Positions 11,401 to 23,828 of a DNA stretch of 64,000 bases are shown one piece after another. Made by a program: the position numbers and the translations under genes. Source of the stretch: Chimonanthus salicifolius (Eukaryota; Streptophyta; Magnoliopsida; Laurales; Calycanthaceae); the NCBI GenBank assembly GCA_013350335.1, contig CM023539.1, forward strand, positions 17,138,223-17,202,222, in the 5' to 3' direction. The notes beneath the pieces were generated by a model. That model had not been told where the DNA came from, did no database searches, and saw nothing but the letters and a program-made list of their open reading frames with translations. The first letter of the stretch is position 1, and each line of letters starts with the position of its first letter.

Positions 11401-12500
11401 AGCCACCAGGGTTACTTAAACCCTTAGCAGTGCCGGAATGGAAATGGGAGCACATTTCCATGGACTTTGTGACGGGGTTGCCGAGGTCCTCGAAGGGCAA
11501 TGACGCTATATGGGTTGTGGTAGACCGATTGACCAAGTCCGCGCATTTTATTCCTATCAAGATGACGGATTCATCAGAGACATTGGGTCGGAGATATACC
11601 AAAGATATCATCAGATTACATGGTATTCCACAGACTATAGTGTCTGATAGAGATGGCCGATTCACCGGCAGGGTATGGCAGAGTATGCAGTCGGCCATGG
11701 GAACCGATCTACTTATTAGCACAGCATTCCATCCACAGACCGATGGACAATCGGAAAGAACAATACAAACGTTGGAGGACATGTTGAGGGCGTGCATGCT
11801 AGACTTCAAAGGTGGATGGGAGGATCATTTGCCATTGGTGGAATTTTCTTATAACAATAGCTACCAGGCAAGCCTCCAGATGGCACCATTCGAAGCTTTG
11901 TATGGTAGACCATGCAGGTCACCAGTGTGCTGGACTGAGGTTGGCGAACATGCACTGATAGGACCCGAGATGGTTGCAGAAACTACTGCACAGATTCAGT
12001 TGATACGTCAACATTTGTTGACCGTACAGAGTCGGCAAAAGAGCTATGCTGATAAGAGGAGGAGGTTCCTCGAATTTGAAGTGGGAGACATGGTATTCTT
12101 GAAGGTCTCGCCACGAAAAGGGCACATGAGATTTGGGAAGAAAGGAAAATTGTCGCCAAGATATGTGGGACCGTTTTCAATTATCAGAAGGATGGGAGAT
12201 GTAGCCTATCAGTTGGCACTTCCTTCGCAATTGGCGTCTCTACATGATGTATTCCATGTGTCGATGCTGAGGAAGTACAATCCTGATCCGTCTCATGTTT
12301 TGAATGTGCAAGATATAGATGTGCAAAGCGACGTCACTTATGTCGAGAAGCCGGTCGGAATATTGGAGAGTGAGCAAAGGGTGTTGCGTAATCGAGCGAT
12401 TCAGTTCGTCAAGGTGGTATGGGATCGACATGGTGTTGAGGAAGCCACTTGGGAATTAGAATCGGAGATGAGAACATCTCACCCTGAATTGTTTGTATGA
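8403..12500 (+). CDS. P gag-pol polyprotein (capsid, NC, PR, RT, RH, IN, chromodomain-like tail)
   Basis: An open frame of 1,365 codons; it is also open upstream to about 8306, and 8403 is only a TTG used as nominal start. By residue from 8403: the retrotransposon gag domain lies at about 1-120, the zinc knuckle [14 protein letters not shown] at 187-200, the aspartic protease LFDSGAS with DSG at 273-275, reverse transcriptase with FIDDILIYS (Asp 594-595), then RNase H ([17 protein letters not shown]). Integrase has the HHCC region ending CLTCQQVK and the catalytic triad Asp1021, Asp1082, Glu1118 (35 residues between the last two). A GPY/F-type segment and a short chromodomain-like tail (VVWDRHG...TWELESEM) end at HPELFV. 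Gag and pol share one frame. All catalytic residues I checked are present. Expression is doubtful because the 5' LTR is inverted. Confidence 0.93.
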   Translation: MIEDAGKWWEVVEKQRELIPARERTAMTWNEFSATFLEHYFPEEEKERQTELFLSLVQGSMTVAEYHREFLSLSIYAFYMVDTELRKARKFERGLRPNIRAKVTIFKCTTLAEVVSKATIAEQELNTIVRFDNRRASSGRGGFQPNKRFRPNFSRPSPSTGSAGSFRPNQPSPSASVTQSFKGVNNCFHCNQPGHFKRDCPKLNRLSYSRGSFRPPARPANSRGGRTYNQAGRAPNPTGSGRLFALEPPEDVDHSVIQGMAVVNSSYAYALFDSGASHSFISASFITATGTLVQKLSTTLTVVSPVGDTSLGLICTAINTELAGLRFEFNYLVLDMTEYDIIFGMDWLASYEANIDCYRRRVTFWSPEGKQYIVRADKQSRLQEGLHHLVLNNIVINKAPVTELPAIVKEFVDVFPKELPGIPPMRELNFEIKLYPGTSPVSLPHYRMAPAEMSELKKQLDELLRLGCIRNSTSSWGAPVLFVKKKDGSLRMCVDYRKLNQLTVRNKYPLPRIDDLFDQLRGSNHFSKIDLMSGYHQIRVREEDIEKTAFRTRYGLFEFVVMPFGLTNVPAVFMDLMNRIFRPYLDRFVIVFIDDILIYSKSQEDHAEHLRIVLNTLRQNQLYAKASKCEFWLPEVKFLGHVITADGIAVDPAKVAAVSEWKAPKNVTEIRSFLGLAGYYRKFIMDFSKIASPLTRLTQKGVKYEWSELCNQRFEELKERLTTAPILVLPERGKGYEVQCDASGEGLGCSLMQRNRVVAYGSRQLKIHERLYPTHDLELAAVVFALKSWRHYLYGEKFEVFSDHKSLKYLFDQKELNLRQRRWMEYLADYEFALRYHPGKANKVADALSRMSHASVACLIRTEWEMLNSIREFNLYITNHGSMYNLIIRSNMVTKIEQEQRTDPEMAETWAKMSNGEVVPDWELRPGQGLMFRGRIYVPRSCRKELLIEAHQSKLSIHPGSTKMYHDLKRHYWWHGLKKDVAEFVAHCLTCQQVKTEHQKPPGLLKPLAVPEWKWEHISMDFVTGLPRSSKGNDAIWVVVDRLTKSAHFIPIKMTDSSETLGRRYTKDIIRLHGIPQTIVSDRDGRFTGRVWQSMQSAMGTDLLISTAFHPQTDGQSERTIQTLEDMLRACMLDFKGGWEDHLPLVEFSYNNSYQASLQMAPFEALYGRPCRSPVCWTEVGEHALIGPEMVAETTAQIQLIRQHLLTVQSRQKSYADKRRRFLEFEVGDMVFLKVSPRKGHMRFGKKGKLSPRYVGPFSIIRRMGDVAYQLALPSQLASLHDVFHVSMLRKYNPDPSHVLNVQDIDVQSDVTYVEKPVGILESEQRVLRNRAIQFVKVVWDRHGVEEATWELESEMRTSHPELFV

Positions 12501-12546
12501 TTTACTTTGAAATCCTACTTCGTTCGATTTTCGGGACGAAAATTAT

Positions 12547-12554
12547 AAAAAGAG
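12547..12554 (+). other. P polypurine tract
   Basis: AAAAAGAG lies 8 bases before the 3' LTR, after the conserved TTCGGGACGAAAATT. It is the expected plus-strand primer. The homologous tracts of T3, T5 and T6 read AAAAGAGG. Confidence 0.7.
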
Positions 12555-12562
12555 TATTGTAT

Positions 12563-15500
12563 TGTAACACCCTGGAATTTCAAAGTTATCAGTTTATATG
12601 AAAATATTCATATTTACGGAATTGCCATTGTGATAAAAATTGATTTGAATTTAAATGGGTCAATGGCTCAATCAAGACCCAAAGGATGATAGTTGGTTTA
12701 CAAAACAAATAAATGGGTAAGATAAATTTAAACGGGTCAAGAATCATATTTGGGTCAAATTTTGATAAATGGGTCAAAATGGCTAGATGGGACCCAATGG
12801 GTCGTGTGAATGGCATGATTAACCATGGATTGAGTTCAAGCTTAGTTAATTTAAGTTTATTAATTACTTGAGTTTGGTTTGAGTTGAAATGAATGGTTGG
12901 TTAAGTTGAGTTGAATTTATTAGTTAAGTTAAATTAAATGAATGACTTAGGTTGGGTGAGTTGAATAAATGAGTTGGATGAATATGTATTTTTATTGTGA
13001 AGTGTGTGAATGAGAGGGGAAGTGTTTTAAATTCCAATTTTGAGCAAGGAAAAACGTTGGTGCATGGGGAGACATTACCATGCATGTAACCCCCATTTAG
13101 GTGATGAATAAAATGGGAGTTACATTTTGAATGGGAGTTACTTCTTGAAGTCACAAAGGTTGCTAGGGACGTTGGCTGCATGCATGAGCAATTTCATGCA
13201 TGTAACGGCTACCATGTAGATAAGAGAGTGATGGCTTTGAGAGTTACAAATGCATGAATGAAGGAGGATGCAAATAATTACAAAGATATACATGGAAGAT
13301 GTTGGAGGTGGGAGTGTGATTTCAAATGCAAGTGTTTTACACGTTGGAAATGGTTAGAGAGCATTGGTTGGTCTTTAAAAGACAGCAATACTTAGATTGA
13401 TGGTTCATGCATGTAACTCCAAGGTTGGAGAACAAATGGGTAACTGATTGGAGGAGTAATACCTAAAAGATTACAGCATTTTAAATTCAAATTATGTAAT
13501 AAATCAATGGGAGTATCAAAGTGTTTTCACACTTGGAAGTGGGGAGTTTTTATTCCAATGATAGAACTCCCACATGGGACGTTAATGAGGGCCAAATGGG
13601 GTTGATTGGAGCTGCTGTTGGTGGAGTTACACTTAAGAGAGGTGGCTGTTACATAAGCCAAAAAATTGAGAGACAACCAACAAGGGACGGTGTAGCACAT
13701 GGGAGTTACATTTCAAAATGAAACTCCCATGTGAGAACCTAAGAAAAGGGGGGGTTACACTAGTCCAACCACAAGGGACGTTGGTTGCTTGGGGTGTTTC
13801 ATTTCATAGATGAAACCCCCAAGTAACATAAAGAACCTTGATTGAGGAGAGGGAGTTACACAAGGATTAACCTTGGGCTGTTTTTGGTCAAGCAAAGGAT
13901 TTTCATTTTTACTCTCTCTATCTCTCTATCTCTCTTGGACGTCCTCTATCTTTCTAAACCAAGAGCAGCAGCTGGTTGTTCATTTCAATTAGTTTTTGGG
14001 TAATCCTTTCATCAAAACAAAAATCAGCAAAAGGGTTTTGGCAACAAGGTTAGCAATTTCATTCAAGACCAAAGTTCCCTTTCTCTCTCTCTCACTCTCT
14101 TAAGTCCTTGTCACCTGGCTGAATTATCTCAAGGAGCTTGCATCAAGATCAGTCTCAGTCCAAAGAACAGTAAGAGAGAAGGAGAGGTCAAGGAGATAAA
14201 GGGTCAAAGAAGGAGTCGAAAGAACCGAAGGAGACGCGGTATTAGTAAGTGCATTTTGAACTCTTGTTTAATAGATTGGTTAAGAAAATGAGATTTGGCC
14301 ATTGTATGGCCAGATCCATCAATGGTTTAGACCTAGAATTATGATGTTTAAAATGATAAAATATGGACCATAGGGTTCGGCCCCATTGGATGGCCGAACC
14401 CCATGGAAAAACTTGGTGGATTCTATGGTATTTGAAAGTCAAAATCCATATTTTGGAGTGAGGATTTTAAAAGATTTTTATATGGAATTAAGCTTACTGT
14501 TTTGGAGTAGATATGACATGACTGAACCATATTTATCTTATGTTAATTTGCTGATTAATTTCATAGATAAATATGGGTGGATTTCCATTAAGAGAACCAT
14601 AGGGTTCGGCCATGTGTATGGCCGAACCCCATGGACTGTTTTTAGATGATTTTAAGTGTGTGTTTTAAAAAGGTTAAAACATAAATAAGGAAGTTTGTTT
14701 TGGACATAGATGAATGATTAAGAAATTCAAAACCAAAGGTCATAGGGTTCGGCCACCATGGAGGGCCGAACCCCATGCAAATAATGGTATGGTTTTGATG
14801 TATTTGAAACATATAAACCATGAAGTATGTGGACTGTTTTGGGTTATTATTTAAGATTCAAATACATGTTTTGGAAAGGGTTAAAAGCATGGATCTGTAT
14901 GACAAAGGACTGAAGTTAGCATGGTTTAAAACAGTGGTACAAAACTGATGAAATGGATCATTTGGATCGGCCATTTTGGATGGCCGAATTTCATGAAATA
15001 ATATGGTTATTTGGGACAAGTAGATGAACTGATTTAGATGGTGTTTAAGAGGTATAATGGCAGCAATATTATATTGATTTTGTAGGTTTAAATAACACCA
15101 AAAACATGTTTTAGAAGACCAAAACATGGACATAGGGTTCGGCCACCTTGGATGGCCGAACCCCATGTAAGTATTTGGTTGTTTGGTTTGGCTTTCAAAA
15201 AGATGGAAATCACATCAATTATGGATTTAGTATTAAGGTGATGATGGAAAATAGGATTAAAATCTTTAGGGTGAGGCTCGGCCATGTTATGTGGCCGAAC
15301 CCCACCAATTGTCATGTGATGGACTTTGTTGTCTAAGGAAAAAAAATTAGGCAAAGGATAGTATAATGGCATTATGGTAAATAAGGATGAAAAGATGAAA
15401 TGATCAAAAGAATGGACTTATGAGCCAAAACTTAAGGTGGTAAGATTCGGCCATGTAATATGGCCGAACCCTACCAAGTGTCATTTGAAAAGTTTGGGAT

Positions 15501-16759
15501 ACTTAGATGGTATTAAGTAAATAAAAGATTTATCAAAGTTTAAATGGGTGAGGTTCGGCCATGGGGTATGGCCGAACCCCACAAAGTGGATTTTTGGGAT
15601 TTAAATCAAATTAGAATCATATGGTCAAATGATTAACTTGCTGCCATGTACATAGGGTATTCGGATTTCTAGAACGGTGTACAAAGTCGTGATCGAAAGA
15701 CGGTCCAAAGGAAGGGTCGAACAAAGTAAACTATTGTAGGTTTCCTACCTTGTTGTAACCACATAACTTATTTGCTGTTTTATGTTTATTTGAATAAGTT
15801 ATTTGAATCAAATGTTATATTTACAAATGGCATGTTTGCATAGACATCTCATGCATGGCATGGGATGATGGTGAAGTAACCGGAGGCCACACTCCGTCGG
15901 GGCGTCCGAAAGACCATTGTGGGGTACCCTGATGATGAGAATCCCATCAGGAGGAATCCGGAGGCCACACTCCGTCGGGGCGTCTGAAAGACCACTGTGG
16001 GTTACCTTGACGATGAGAATCCCATCAAGTGATGGCTATGTTGAATGGTGATGGGTGAGACTCATTACATGTTCATTTCATACATAGCATATTTTTACAG
16101 AATTTTGTCACACATGTATAACTATTATCCTATTTGCATGTTTTTGACTAACCATGTGGTAGCCCTATTCAGAAACACTACTGGGCGCGTTGATCTAACG
16201 TCCTATCTATATCTTTAGTGGATGATGCAGGGAAAGGAAAGAACGTGGTTGGAGAAGAGGACCAAGTACGAAAACTTGGGCGATTTGAATGATTGCAATG
16301 GACTATGAATGGATTATTTATGGACTTGTTAGTTGATTTATTTGGAACAATGTAATTTGTTAAATTAGGTGTTGGCATGTAATAAGTAGTTAAGTAGATG
16401 CTATGGTTGGATTTATTTGAATGGTTTGGAATGAATAGTAGACTAAGGTTATATAATAATTTTGGAGAATAAATAAGGTACTTTGCTATCTAAAAATGGA
16501 AATTTGATTAATCATAGGTTCTATTATAACCTCAGTTAGATCTAGACTAAGTTAATTCCGCTAGATATATATGTACCATGTGCGGATCAGTTTTATGGAC
16601 TTAGTTCATACGCACATGGGCTTGGCCAGTTAAGGGTCGGATTTAGAGATCCGAACTTAACTTGCGTCCTGACATTCCGCCCCGATCACTTATTGATTAT
16701 TATTATTTAAAAAAAAAATAAACTCTGAAAATTTAGAGTGAAAAGGGCGGGGTGTTACA
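12563..16759 (+). repeat. P 3' LTR (direct, 4,197 bp)
   Basis: Starts TGTAACACCCTGG and ends GGGGTGTTACA. It carries the palindrome array (14373-15580), CT-rich leader near 13915-14100, a donor-like GTAAGT at 14245 and a TCTAACG...TTTAG acceptor-like box ending at 16218. Open frames here are mirror images of those in the left arm and are not genes. Confidence 0.92.
14373..15580. repeat. GGTTCGGCC palindrome array in P right arm
   Basis: Mirror image of the array at 4411-5612, with at least eight units. Both arrays read the same on either strand, so the motif order is reversed but each unit is preserved. Confidence 0.83.
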
Positions 16760-16764
16760 ATTTT

Positions 16765-17362
16765 TAAATCAATATATATATGGAAAAAAATGGGAATTTT
16801 GATGTCATGGATGTTAAATGGATCAAAATTTGGACAAAGGCCCAAGTATGGTCCAATGGACCATGGATTGGATGGGATCCATCTAAAGGGGCAATAATGG
16901 TCAAAGTGGGGCCCACCTCCACCTCATCAAGTGAGGTGGGATGTGGACCAAGGAAAAGGTGGGGTCGACCATCATGGTTGACTTGGTCAACCATGGATGG
17001 GTCAAAGGGAATTAAGGAGGACCCAAGTAAATAAAGTTGATTTAATTAATGTAAAACACCTAAGTTTAATCTTGGCTAGACCAAGGGACATGATCGAGTG
17101 GGACCCACCTCCACCTCATCAAGTGAGGTGGTGGGTTGACTAAGAATTGGTGGGGCCGACCACCATGGTTGACTTGGTCAACCATGGGCGGATTCATGGA
17201 GAAGAATTAAGGAATTTAATGGAATTAAAATTAAATAGGAATTAATTAACCTAAGTGAGGATGTAATTTAATTAATTAGGCTGGTCAAAGTAGAGTCAAG
17301 TGAGTAAGTTAAAGGGGCAAGTCAAAGAGTGGTTTCATCCCATTGAAACCACCCAAGGAAAC
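16765..17362 (+). repeat. T3 5' LTR, piece 2
   Basis: Matches 54564-55183 of the T3 3' LTR, with about 20 bp absent near 16783 (an internal CATTTATTATTCC-containing stretch). It contains two CCTCATCAAGTGAGG and two GGTTGACTTGGTCAACC palindromes. It ends at the T4 TSD (GAAAC, 17358-17362). Confidence 0.9.
17358..17362. repeat. TSD of T4, left copy (GAAAC)
   Basis: GAAAC is repeated at 42791-42795. Removing T4 and one copy restores CCCAAGGAAACCATGG as in the T3 3' LTR at about 55172. Confidence 0.9.
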
Positions 17363-20352
17363 TGTAATGGCCCGGAAATTGTAAAGTAATATATATATGT
17401 GTTATTATTTATTTTTTTTATGGTGGAAATTGGAAATTGGATGGAATAGATAGTAAATGGATCAAAATGGACAAAGGCCCGACTAGGGCCCAATGGATTA
17501 TGGATTGGATTTAATTTATCTTAATGGTCAATGATGGCCAAATTGGGCCAAGGATAGTCAAATTAGGCCCAATACCCATTTGGGACTCAATGGGTCAAAA
17601 TAATGCAAACTCTAAGGTAAATGGATAGGAGAGAACTTAATTGGGCCATGGGCCCAATGGTGATCCAATAAGGGAAATGGATTAAATTGAATTTTAATCA
17701 CCTAAGTTAGTATTAATTAGACCTAAGAAACATGGCCAAGTGGGACCCACCGCCACCTCACCAAGTGAGGTGTCGTGTGGACCCAAGGTTTGGTGGGGCC
17801 GGCCACCATGGTTGAATTGGTCAACCATGGGTGTATGAAGGCAAGTTAAGTAAGTGGAATTAAGCTAAATGGGGTTAATTAGCCTAATGATTTAATTAAG
17901 TAATTAAGTAAGCTTATCCAAAAAGGTGGTCGAAGAGGGAAGACCCAAATCAAACCACCTCATCTCCAAATGCACAAAGAAAAACGTTGGCTAGGGTGTT
18001 GGGGTCAAAAAGCATATAAAATATCTATGGGGTGGCTGGGAAAGTTAATGTTAAAGTGTAAAAATAAGATAAGTTCTATCTTATTTTTTTTCCCATCTTT
18101 TTCCATCGAACTCCCATTCCACTATTTCCCTCTCTCTCACTCCCTCATGGACGTCCCCCACTAGGAAGAGAAGAGAAGAAAAAAATTAAGGAAGAAGAAG
18201 AAGAAAAGCTTGGAAGAAAAGAGAGGAGGAAGTTGTAAGTTGGGTTATCCCTTTAAGATCAAACTATAGAATCCTATTTTCTCATCTCCATCTTTCCCTC
18301 TCCCTCTCTCAAGCAAACCCTACCTTGGCCAATCCTAAGTTAGGAGGGTTTCACCATTGATCAAGCATCTTGACCTACCAAAGATCAAGAGGAAGGAGAA
18401 AGGAGCCTAAGGAAGCCGGCGGGAGTGGCGGAAATCGGAGGAGACGACGGATTGTAAGTATTTCTTAAACAAGAAATTTTGGATTTTTAGGGTTTAAGAT
18501 TTGGGATTTATTTTGTAAATTTAATGGTGGCCTAATGATTTTATGCCATGGATTTTAAATCCATCAATTTAAAGGATGGAAAGTGGACAAAACCCTAATG
18601 GGTAAATTAGGGTTAGTTTAAGGAAAAATAAATGGATTAAGGAATGTAATGTAATTAAGTTATTAAGCATGGAATTATGTGGAATTGGAAGGTAATGTGT
18701 GAATTTCTTAGGGTTTTAAGGTATGGAGGACATTGTGTAATTTAATTATGTAAAAATGGAAGCATGGAGAATGTTTATGGTTTTAGGGTTTAATGATTAA
18801 ATGTTGGTAAATTGTTTTAAAGGGATGGTAAATAAAAAAAAATGCATGGGAGAAGTGCATGATGTTGATGGCCTTAACAATGGTAGATGATGGAGTATTT
18901 TATTAGGTTTTGTAAAAATGGTAGAGGGGGATGAACCCCATGGTAGATGATTGGGTTAATTATTAGGGTTTATAAGAATGGGAGACAATGAGGGTGGTTA
19001 ATGATTTTAGGGTTTTAAAATGATTAAATGTAGGTAATTGAGGAAATTATAATGGAGTGTTTAAGGTTAAAATTATTGGATCATGAACCATGGGTTCGGC
19101 CATGGTGAATGGCCGAACCCTATGGTGGTGTAATGGTAGTTTAAATGAGTACAAAAAATGGGGAAAATGATGGTTTTATGATGGTTTGATGATGATTGTA
19201 AATGGATTTAAAGTGTGATAAAGGATGATGATTGAAATGTATAAGTTAAGCCCCTTCATGGAAGGGCTTATGATGGGTTCAAATGCATAAGTAGGCCAAA
19301 GAAAAAAAATGGGAAAAGGACACCATGGGTGCGGCCATGGTGTATGGCCAAACCCATGGCCCAATTGTGAGCATTTTGGTGGGTTAAATTGGATGGTGAA
19401 TGATGTTTGTGGCCTCCAAAGGGAATGAGTGGGTAATGGACTCATTGTAGTTAAATGCATAAGGTAAACCCCATGGGAAGAATTGATGAATTGGGTATTT
19501 TGAACCCATGGCCCATTGGTGAACCATTTAAAGGGTTAAGTATGGGGTTTTGGATTGGTTTAAATGAATAAGGTTAGAATAATTAAATGGCTAATCTTAA
19601 TGGTCATGTGACATAATTGAATGGATCATTAATGGACCTAAGTTAGGGATCCAAGCTTATAATCAATTATGAACTTAGTTAGGCAAGGGTGAGTGGTTGA
19701 TTAACCATGGAGAAGAGGTAGTGGCAAAACCGTAATTAATGACCAAAATGAAGAACCCCATGGGAGAGGACCATGTATTTAGGGGCACTAAGTGATAAGT
19801 TTATGTATGGTTAAATAAAGCCTAGGAGGCTGATTTTAGACTCATGTACTTAAAAATATATAATGGATTAAATGGGACCCGCAAAACCTAAATAGTGACT
19901 GATTTTCATATGGACTTGGAAATGTGAATGGACTTAGAAATAGTTAAAATGTGGACTGATTATGTGTATGTAATAGGGTATTGGATATCACGAGCGGTAC
20001 GCGTGTCGGTAGTCGGATTATCGGACGAAACCGTAAAAGGACGCGAGTCGGTATTCGGTAGGATTCCTACCTATTTGTAAGCCATGGATTAGATGCTATG
20101 TGATTGGTTTATTGGCTTATTTTTAGTAATTATATTGATTGGTTGTATGATGGGTTTTAAGATTATGATATGTTTAAGATGGATTCTTATGGCTATGATT
20201 AAGTATTATATGGAATATGGCTATGAATTATGTTTAAGGTTATGCATTATAAGTTAAGGCTATGTATGATATGTTAAGGTTATGAGTTATAAATATCATA
20301 TAGCATAATGCATTACATCTCATGCATGGCATGGGCGGAAAAAAATAAACAA

Positions 20353-20478
20353 ACCGGAGTCCATGCTTCGTCGGGGCGACCGAGAACAGGCATGGGGATA
20401 GCCTGATAGGCTATAACCGGAGTCCATGCTCCGTCGGGGTGACCGAGAACAGGCATGGGGATACCTTGACGAGGTCTT
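20353..20478. repeat. 63-bp tandem repeat, 2 copies, in T4 LTR
   Basis: Units start ACCGGAGTCCATGC at 20353 and 20416 and contain CCGTCGGGG(C/T)GACCGAGAAC. The same unit occurs four times in both T3 LTRs and, as a 64-bp form, four times in T2. Confidence 0.85.
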
Positions 20479-20593
20479 GCCGTCAAGGGGGATATGACAT
20501 CATGATGGTAGGGATGATGGGTGGGATTCATAATATAGACACCCATGGCATGGCATTCACTTTATATTTTCATTATATGATGGTTTACCAGTT

Positions 20594-20598
20594 TTCAT
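20594..20598. repeat. TSD of T5, left copy (TTCAT)
   Basis: TTCAT is repeated at 42213-42217, immediately after the other end of T5. Confidence 0.9.
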
Positions 20599-23500
20599 TG
20601 TAACGCCCGCCCCTTTTCACCGTAACATCAGAGTATTTTTTTTTTTTTTTTTTTTTAATAAAAGTGACAAAGGGCGCGGACGTCACGACGCGAGTTAAGT
20701 TCCGAGCTTCTAAAGCCTGGCCCTTAACTGGCCAACCCTACGCGTGCGTGGAACATAAGTCCACGAGTACGGTTCACGCGTAGCAAGTAAGCTCACGGAA
20801 CATAAAAATAAATGCGGATGATCATAGAACTATCCTACCAGTTCTTCAGATAGCAGGGAAGAAATACCCAATTAATTACGAAAGTGCCATTATACTGTAT
20901 TATCCAAAATAATACCTAAACATAGCAAACCACCTAAATTATTACATTTCCGACAAGCTAACTATACAAATACATCTTTTTCAAAATAAAGTACAACAAA
21001 ATAATTAATCCGCCTCCCCAAGCTCCTAAGCTTGGCTTCCGTCTCGCCCTTCCGGTCCGCCATCTCCTGCATTGTCAGCTAGGGTAGAAGTAGGGCGTTA
21101 GAACAACGCGCCCAGTAGGATTCCGAGTAGGGCTAGCACATGGGTTAGTAATAACCACATACAGATAATAACACAGTGAAAACTATAAATCACCATATAC
21201 TGAAATATAAGTACATGATATGCCATGGGTGTCAATGTTATGAATCCCACCCATCATTCCTGCCATATACTGTCATATCCCTCTTGACGGAAAAACCTCG
21301 TCAAGATATGTCCAACCGCAAAATATCCCCCTTGACGGCAAAGCCTCGTCAAGGTGTCCCCATGCCTGTTCTCGGTCGCCCCGACGGAGCATGGACTCCG
21401 GTTTGTTTATTTTTTTCCGCCCATGCCATGCATGAGATGTAATGCATTATGCTATGTAATATGTATATCTCATACCCTTAATATACCATACATAGCCTTA
21501 CCATATAATGCATAATCTTAAAAATAATAAACCATAGTATTAAACATAATGTCCATAATCATAGAACAATTTTTTTTAAGATCAATCCCAAAGTCAACCA
21601 AAATAATATAAATATACCATAACACATCCATGGCTTACAAGTAGGTAGAAATCCTACCGAATACCGACTCGCGTCTTTATTTCGTTTTCGTCCGACAATC
21701 CGGCTACCGACTCGCGTACCGCTCGCGCTATCCGGTACCTTATTAAATTACCAAATCAATCCAAGTTTTAATCATTTCCAAGCCCATAAATCATAACTTA
21801 GTGAGTTTCTTCATTTTAGCCAATAATTACCATTTGTGCCACTACCCCTTTACATAACCAATTACTCATTCATTCATGCCTATTTAAGCCTAAAATTGAT
21901 CCACAACCTAGGTCCTTAACTTAGGTCCATTATTGACTTACCAAAACATTAAAAATTTGTCATGTAATTAATCTAACCTTATTCATTTAAACCAATCCAA
22001 AACCCCATACTTAACCCTTTAAATGGTTCACCAATGGGCCATGGGTTCAAAATACCCAATTCATCAATTTTTCCCATTTTGTTTTCTTTGGCCTACTTAT
22101 ACATTTGAACCCATCACAAGCCCTTCCATGAAGGGGCTTAACTTATTCATTTCAATCATCATCCTTTATCACTCTTTAAATCCATTTACAATCATCATCA
22201 AACCATCATAAAACCATCATTTTCCCCATTTTTTGTACTCATTTAAACTACCATTACACCACCATAGGGTTCGGCCATTCACCATGGCCGAACCCATGGT
22301 TCATGATCCAATAATTTTAACCTTAAACACTCCATTATAATTTCCTCAATTGCCTACATTTAATCATTTTAAAACCCTAAAATCATTAACATTCTCCATG
22401 CTTCCATTTTTACATAATTAAATTACACAATGTCCTCCATACCTTAAAACCCTAAGAAAATCACACATTACCTTCCAATTCCACATAATTCCATGCTTAA
22501 TAACTTAATTACATTACACAATGCACACAATATATTTTTCCAATTTCTTACCCTAACCCTAATTCACCCATTTAGGGTTTTCTCCATCTTCCACCCTTCC
22601 ATTTAATGTATCTAAATTCCATAGTATAAAATCACCTATCCACCATTAATTTCACAAAAATAAATTCCATTTCTTAAACCCTAAAATCCAAAATTCTTTT
22701 AGTTAAGAAATACTCACTATCCGACGTCTCCTCCGATTTCCGCCGCTCCCGTCGGTCTCCGTAGCCTCCTCTCTCTTTCTTCTTGATCTTTTATAGGTTA
22801 AGATCTTTGATCAAGGGTGGCAACTCCCAACCTTAAAATCAGCCATGTTAGGTTTGAATTTGAGAGATGAAAAGAGGAAAAGATGATGAGAGGAAGATGA
22901 TGACCTTAATCTTAGAGCGAACTCCCTCCAAATTCCATTTTTTTTTCTTCTCTCCTTGAGCTCCTTCTCTTTTTTTTTTCTTCTCTCCTTCATTTGGACA
23001 TGGGACGGCAATGGAGGAGTGAAAATGGAGAGAGTTGAATGAAAAGAGAATGGAAAAGACATCAAGGCTTATCCCCATTTTTTTTTACTTTACATTAATT
23101 ACCTTCACCAACCTTAAGATATTTTGAGATATTTAAGTTGCTTTATGACTTATAACTCCACCCCTCTAAGTCCCAACGTGTTCCATTTTTTTGAGCTTGG
23201 GATGAGGTGAGTTTTCACCTCATGGGCCCCCTTTGACCACTCTTAACTACCATGTTAAATAATTTAATTATTTAATTACTTAGTTACTTTAATTCCCATT
23301 TACTTATTTAAATCACCTTAGGTTAATTCATTATACTTAACCTAATTCCATTATTCCACCCATGGTTGACCAAATCAACCATGGTGGTCGGCCCCACCAA
23401 ACCTTGGGTCCACACTTGGCCACATCACCATTGTTTAATTCAAAATAACTTAGGTGATTTAAAATCATTGAATTCACTCTAAGTGGATTACCATTGGGCC

Positions 23501-23766
23501 TATGGCCCAATTACATTTCCATCTAGCCCATTTACCTTGGAGCATACCCATCTTGACCCATTGGGTCCCAAATGGGTATTTGACCCAATTTGACCATTCT
23601 TGACCCATTTAAATAAATTTAAATCCAAACATAGTCTATTGGGCCACACTTGGGCCTTTATCCAATTTTGGCCCATTTACCATTTACTCCACCAATTTTC
23701 TAATTTCCATCATTAAAATAAATAATATTCACATTTATATTAATTCCAAAATTCCGAGACCTTACA
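20599..23766 (-). repeat. T5 3' LTR (3,168 bp)
   Basis: On the plus strand it starts TGTAACGCCCGCCCC and ends CCGAGACCTTACA. It pairs with 39047-42212. It contains one GGTTCGGCC palindrome (22268-22293), reverse-strand splice-like sites (GTGAGTATTTC donor near 22715; TCTAACGCCCTACTTC box near 21085), and a GGTTGA/TCAACC palindrome near 23360. Open frames at 22811-23078 are homopurine leader in reverse and are not genes. Confidence 0.92.
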
Positions 23767-23773
23767 ATACAAT

Positions 23774-23781
23774 CCTCTTTT
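23774..23781 (-). other. T5 polypurine tract
   Basis: In reverse complement this reads AAAAGAGG, next to GGGACGAAAATTTT and 7 bases from the LTR. Confidence 0.7.
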
Positions 23782-23828
23782 AAAATTTTCGTCCCGAAAA
23801 TTCGAGCGAAGTAGAGGTTCAAAACATC

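Larger units (their letters stand above)
3229..16759 (+). mobile_element. P: Tekay-like retrotransposon with inverted terminal LTR arms (13.5-kb foldback)
   Basis: In order, P has an inverted LTR (3229-7426), a 32-bp direct LTR end (7427-7458), primer site, gag-pol (plus strand), polypurine tract and a direct LTR (12563-16759). Both outer ends are therefore the same LTR end (U5 side, CCCCGCCC/GGGCGGGG next to TGTAACA/TGTTACA). The arms are nearly identical over 4.2 kb, so the event is recent. A normal element has direct LTRs; here only the right one is direct. The inverted arm's U3 faces outward, so the 5' promoter would drive transcription away from gag-pol. Misassembly of a direct LTR is possible, but the extra 32 bp is not predicted by a simple flip. 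Confidence 0.88.
17363..20598 (+). repeat. T4 solo LTR, 5' part
   Basis: Starts TGTAATGGCCCGG; the 3' part is 42218-42790, after T5. Joined length is about 3,809 bp and there is no internal region, so it is a solo LTR of the T2/Td family. It contains CT/GA-rich leader (18100-18450), a GTAAGTATTTC donor-like site at 18454, a GGTTCGGCC palindrome at 19093-19119 and a decayed one near 19327-19354, and two copies of the 63-bp repeat (20353, 20416). No genes are seen. Confidence 0.9.

Noticed and set aside
11396..11809. Antisense frames over pol (also 24616-24921, 53298-53594, 62886-63374)
   Set aside because: Opposite-strand shadows of conserved integrase coding sequence.
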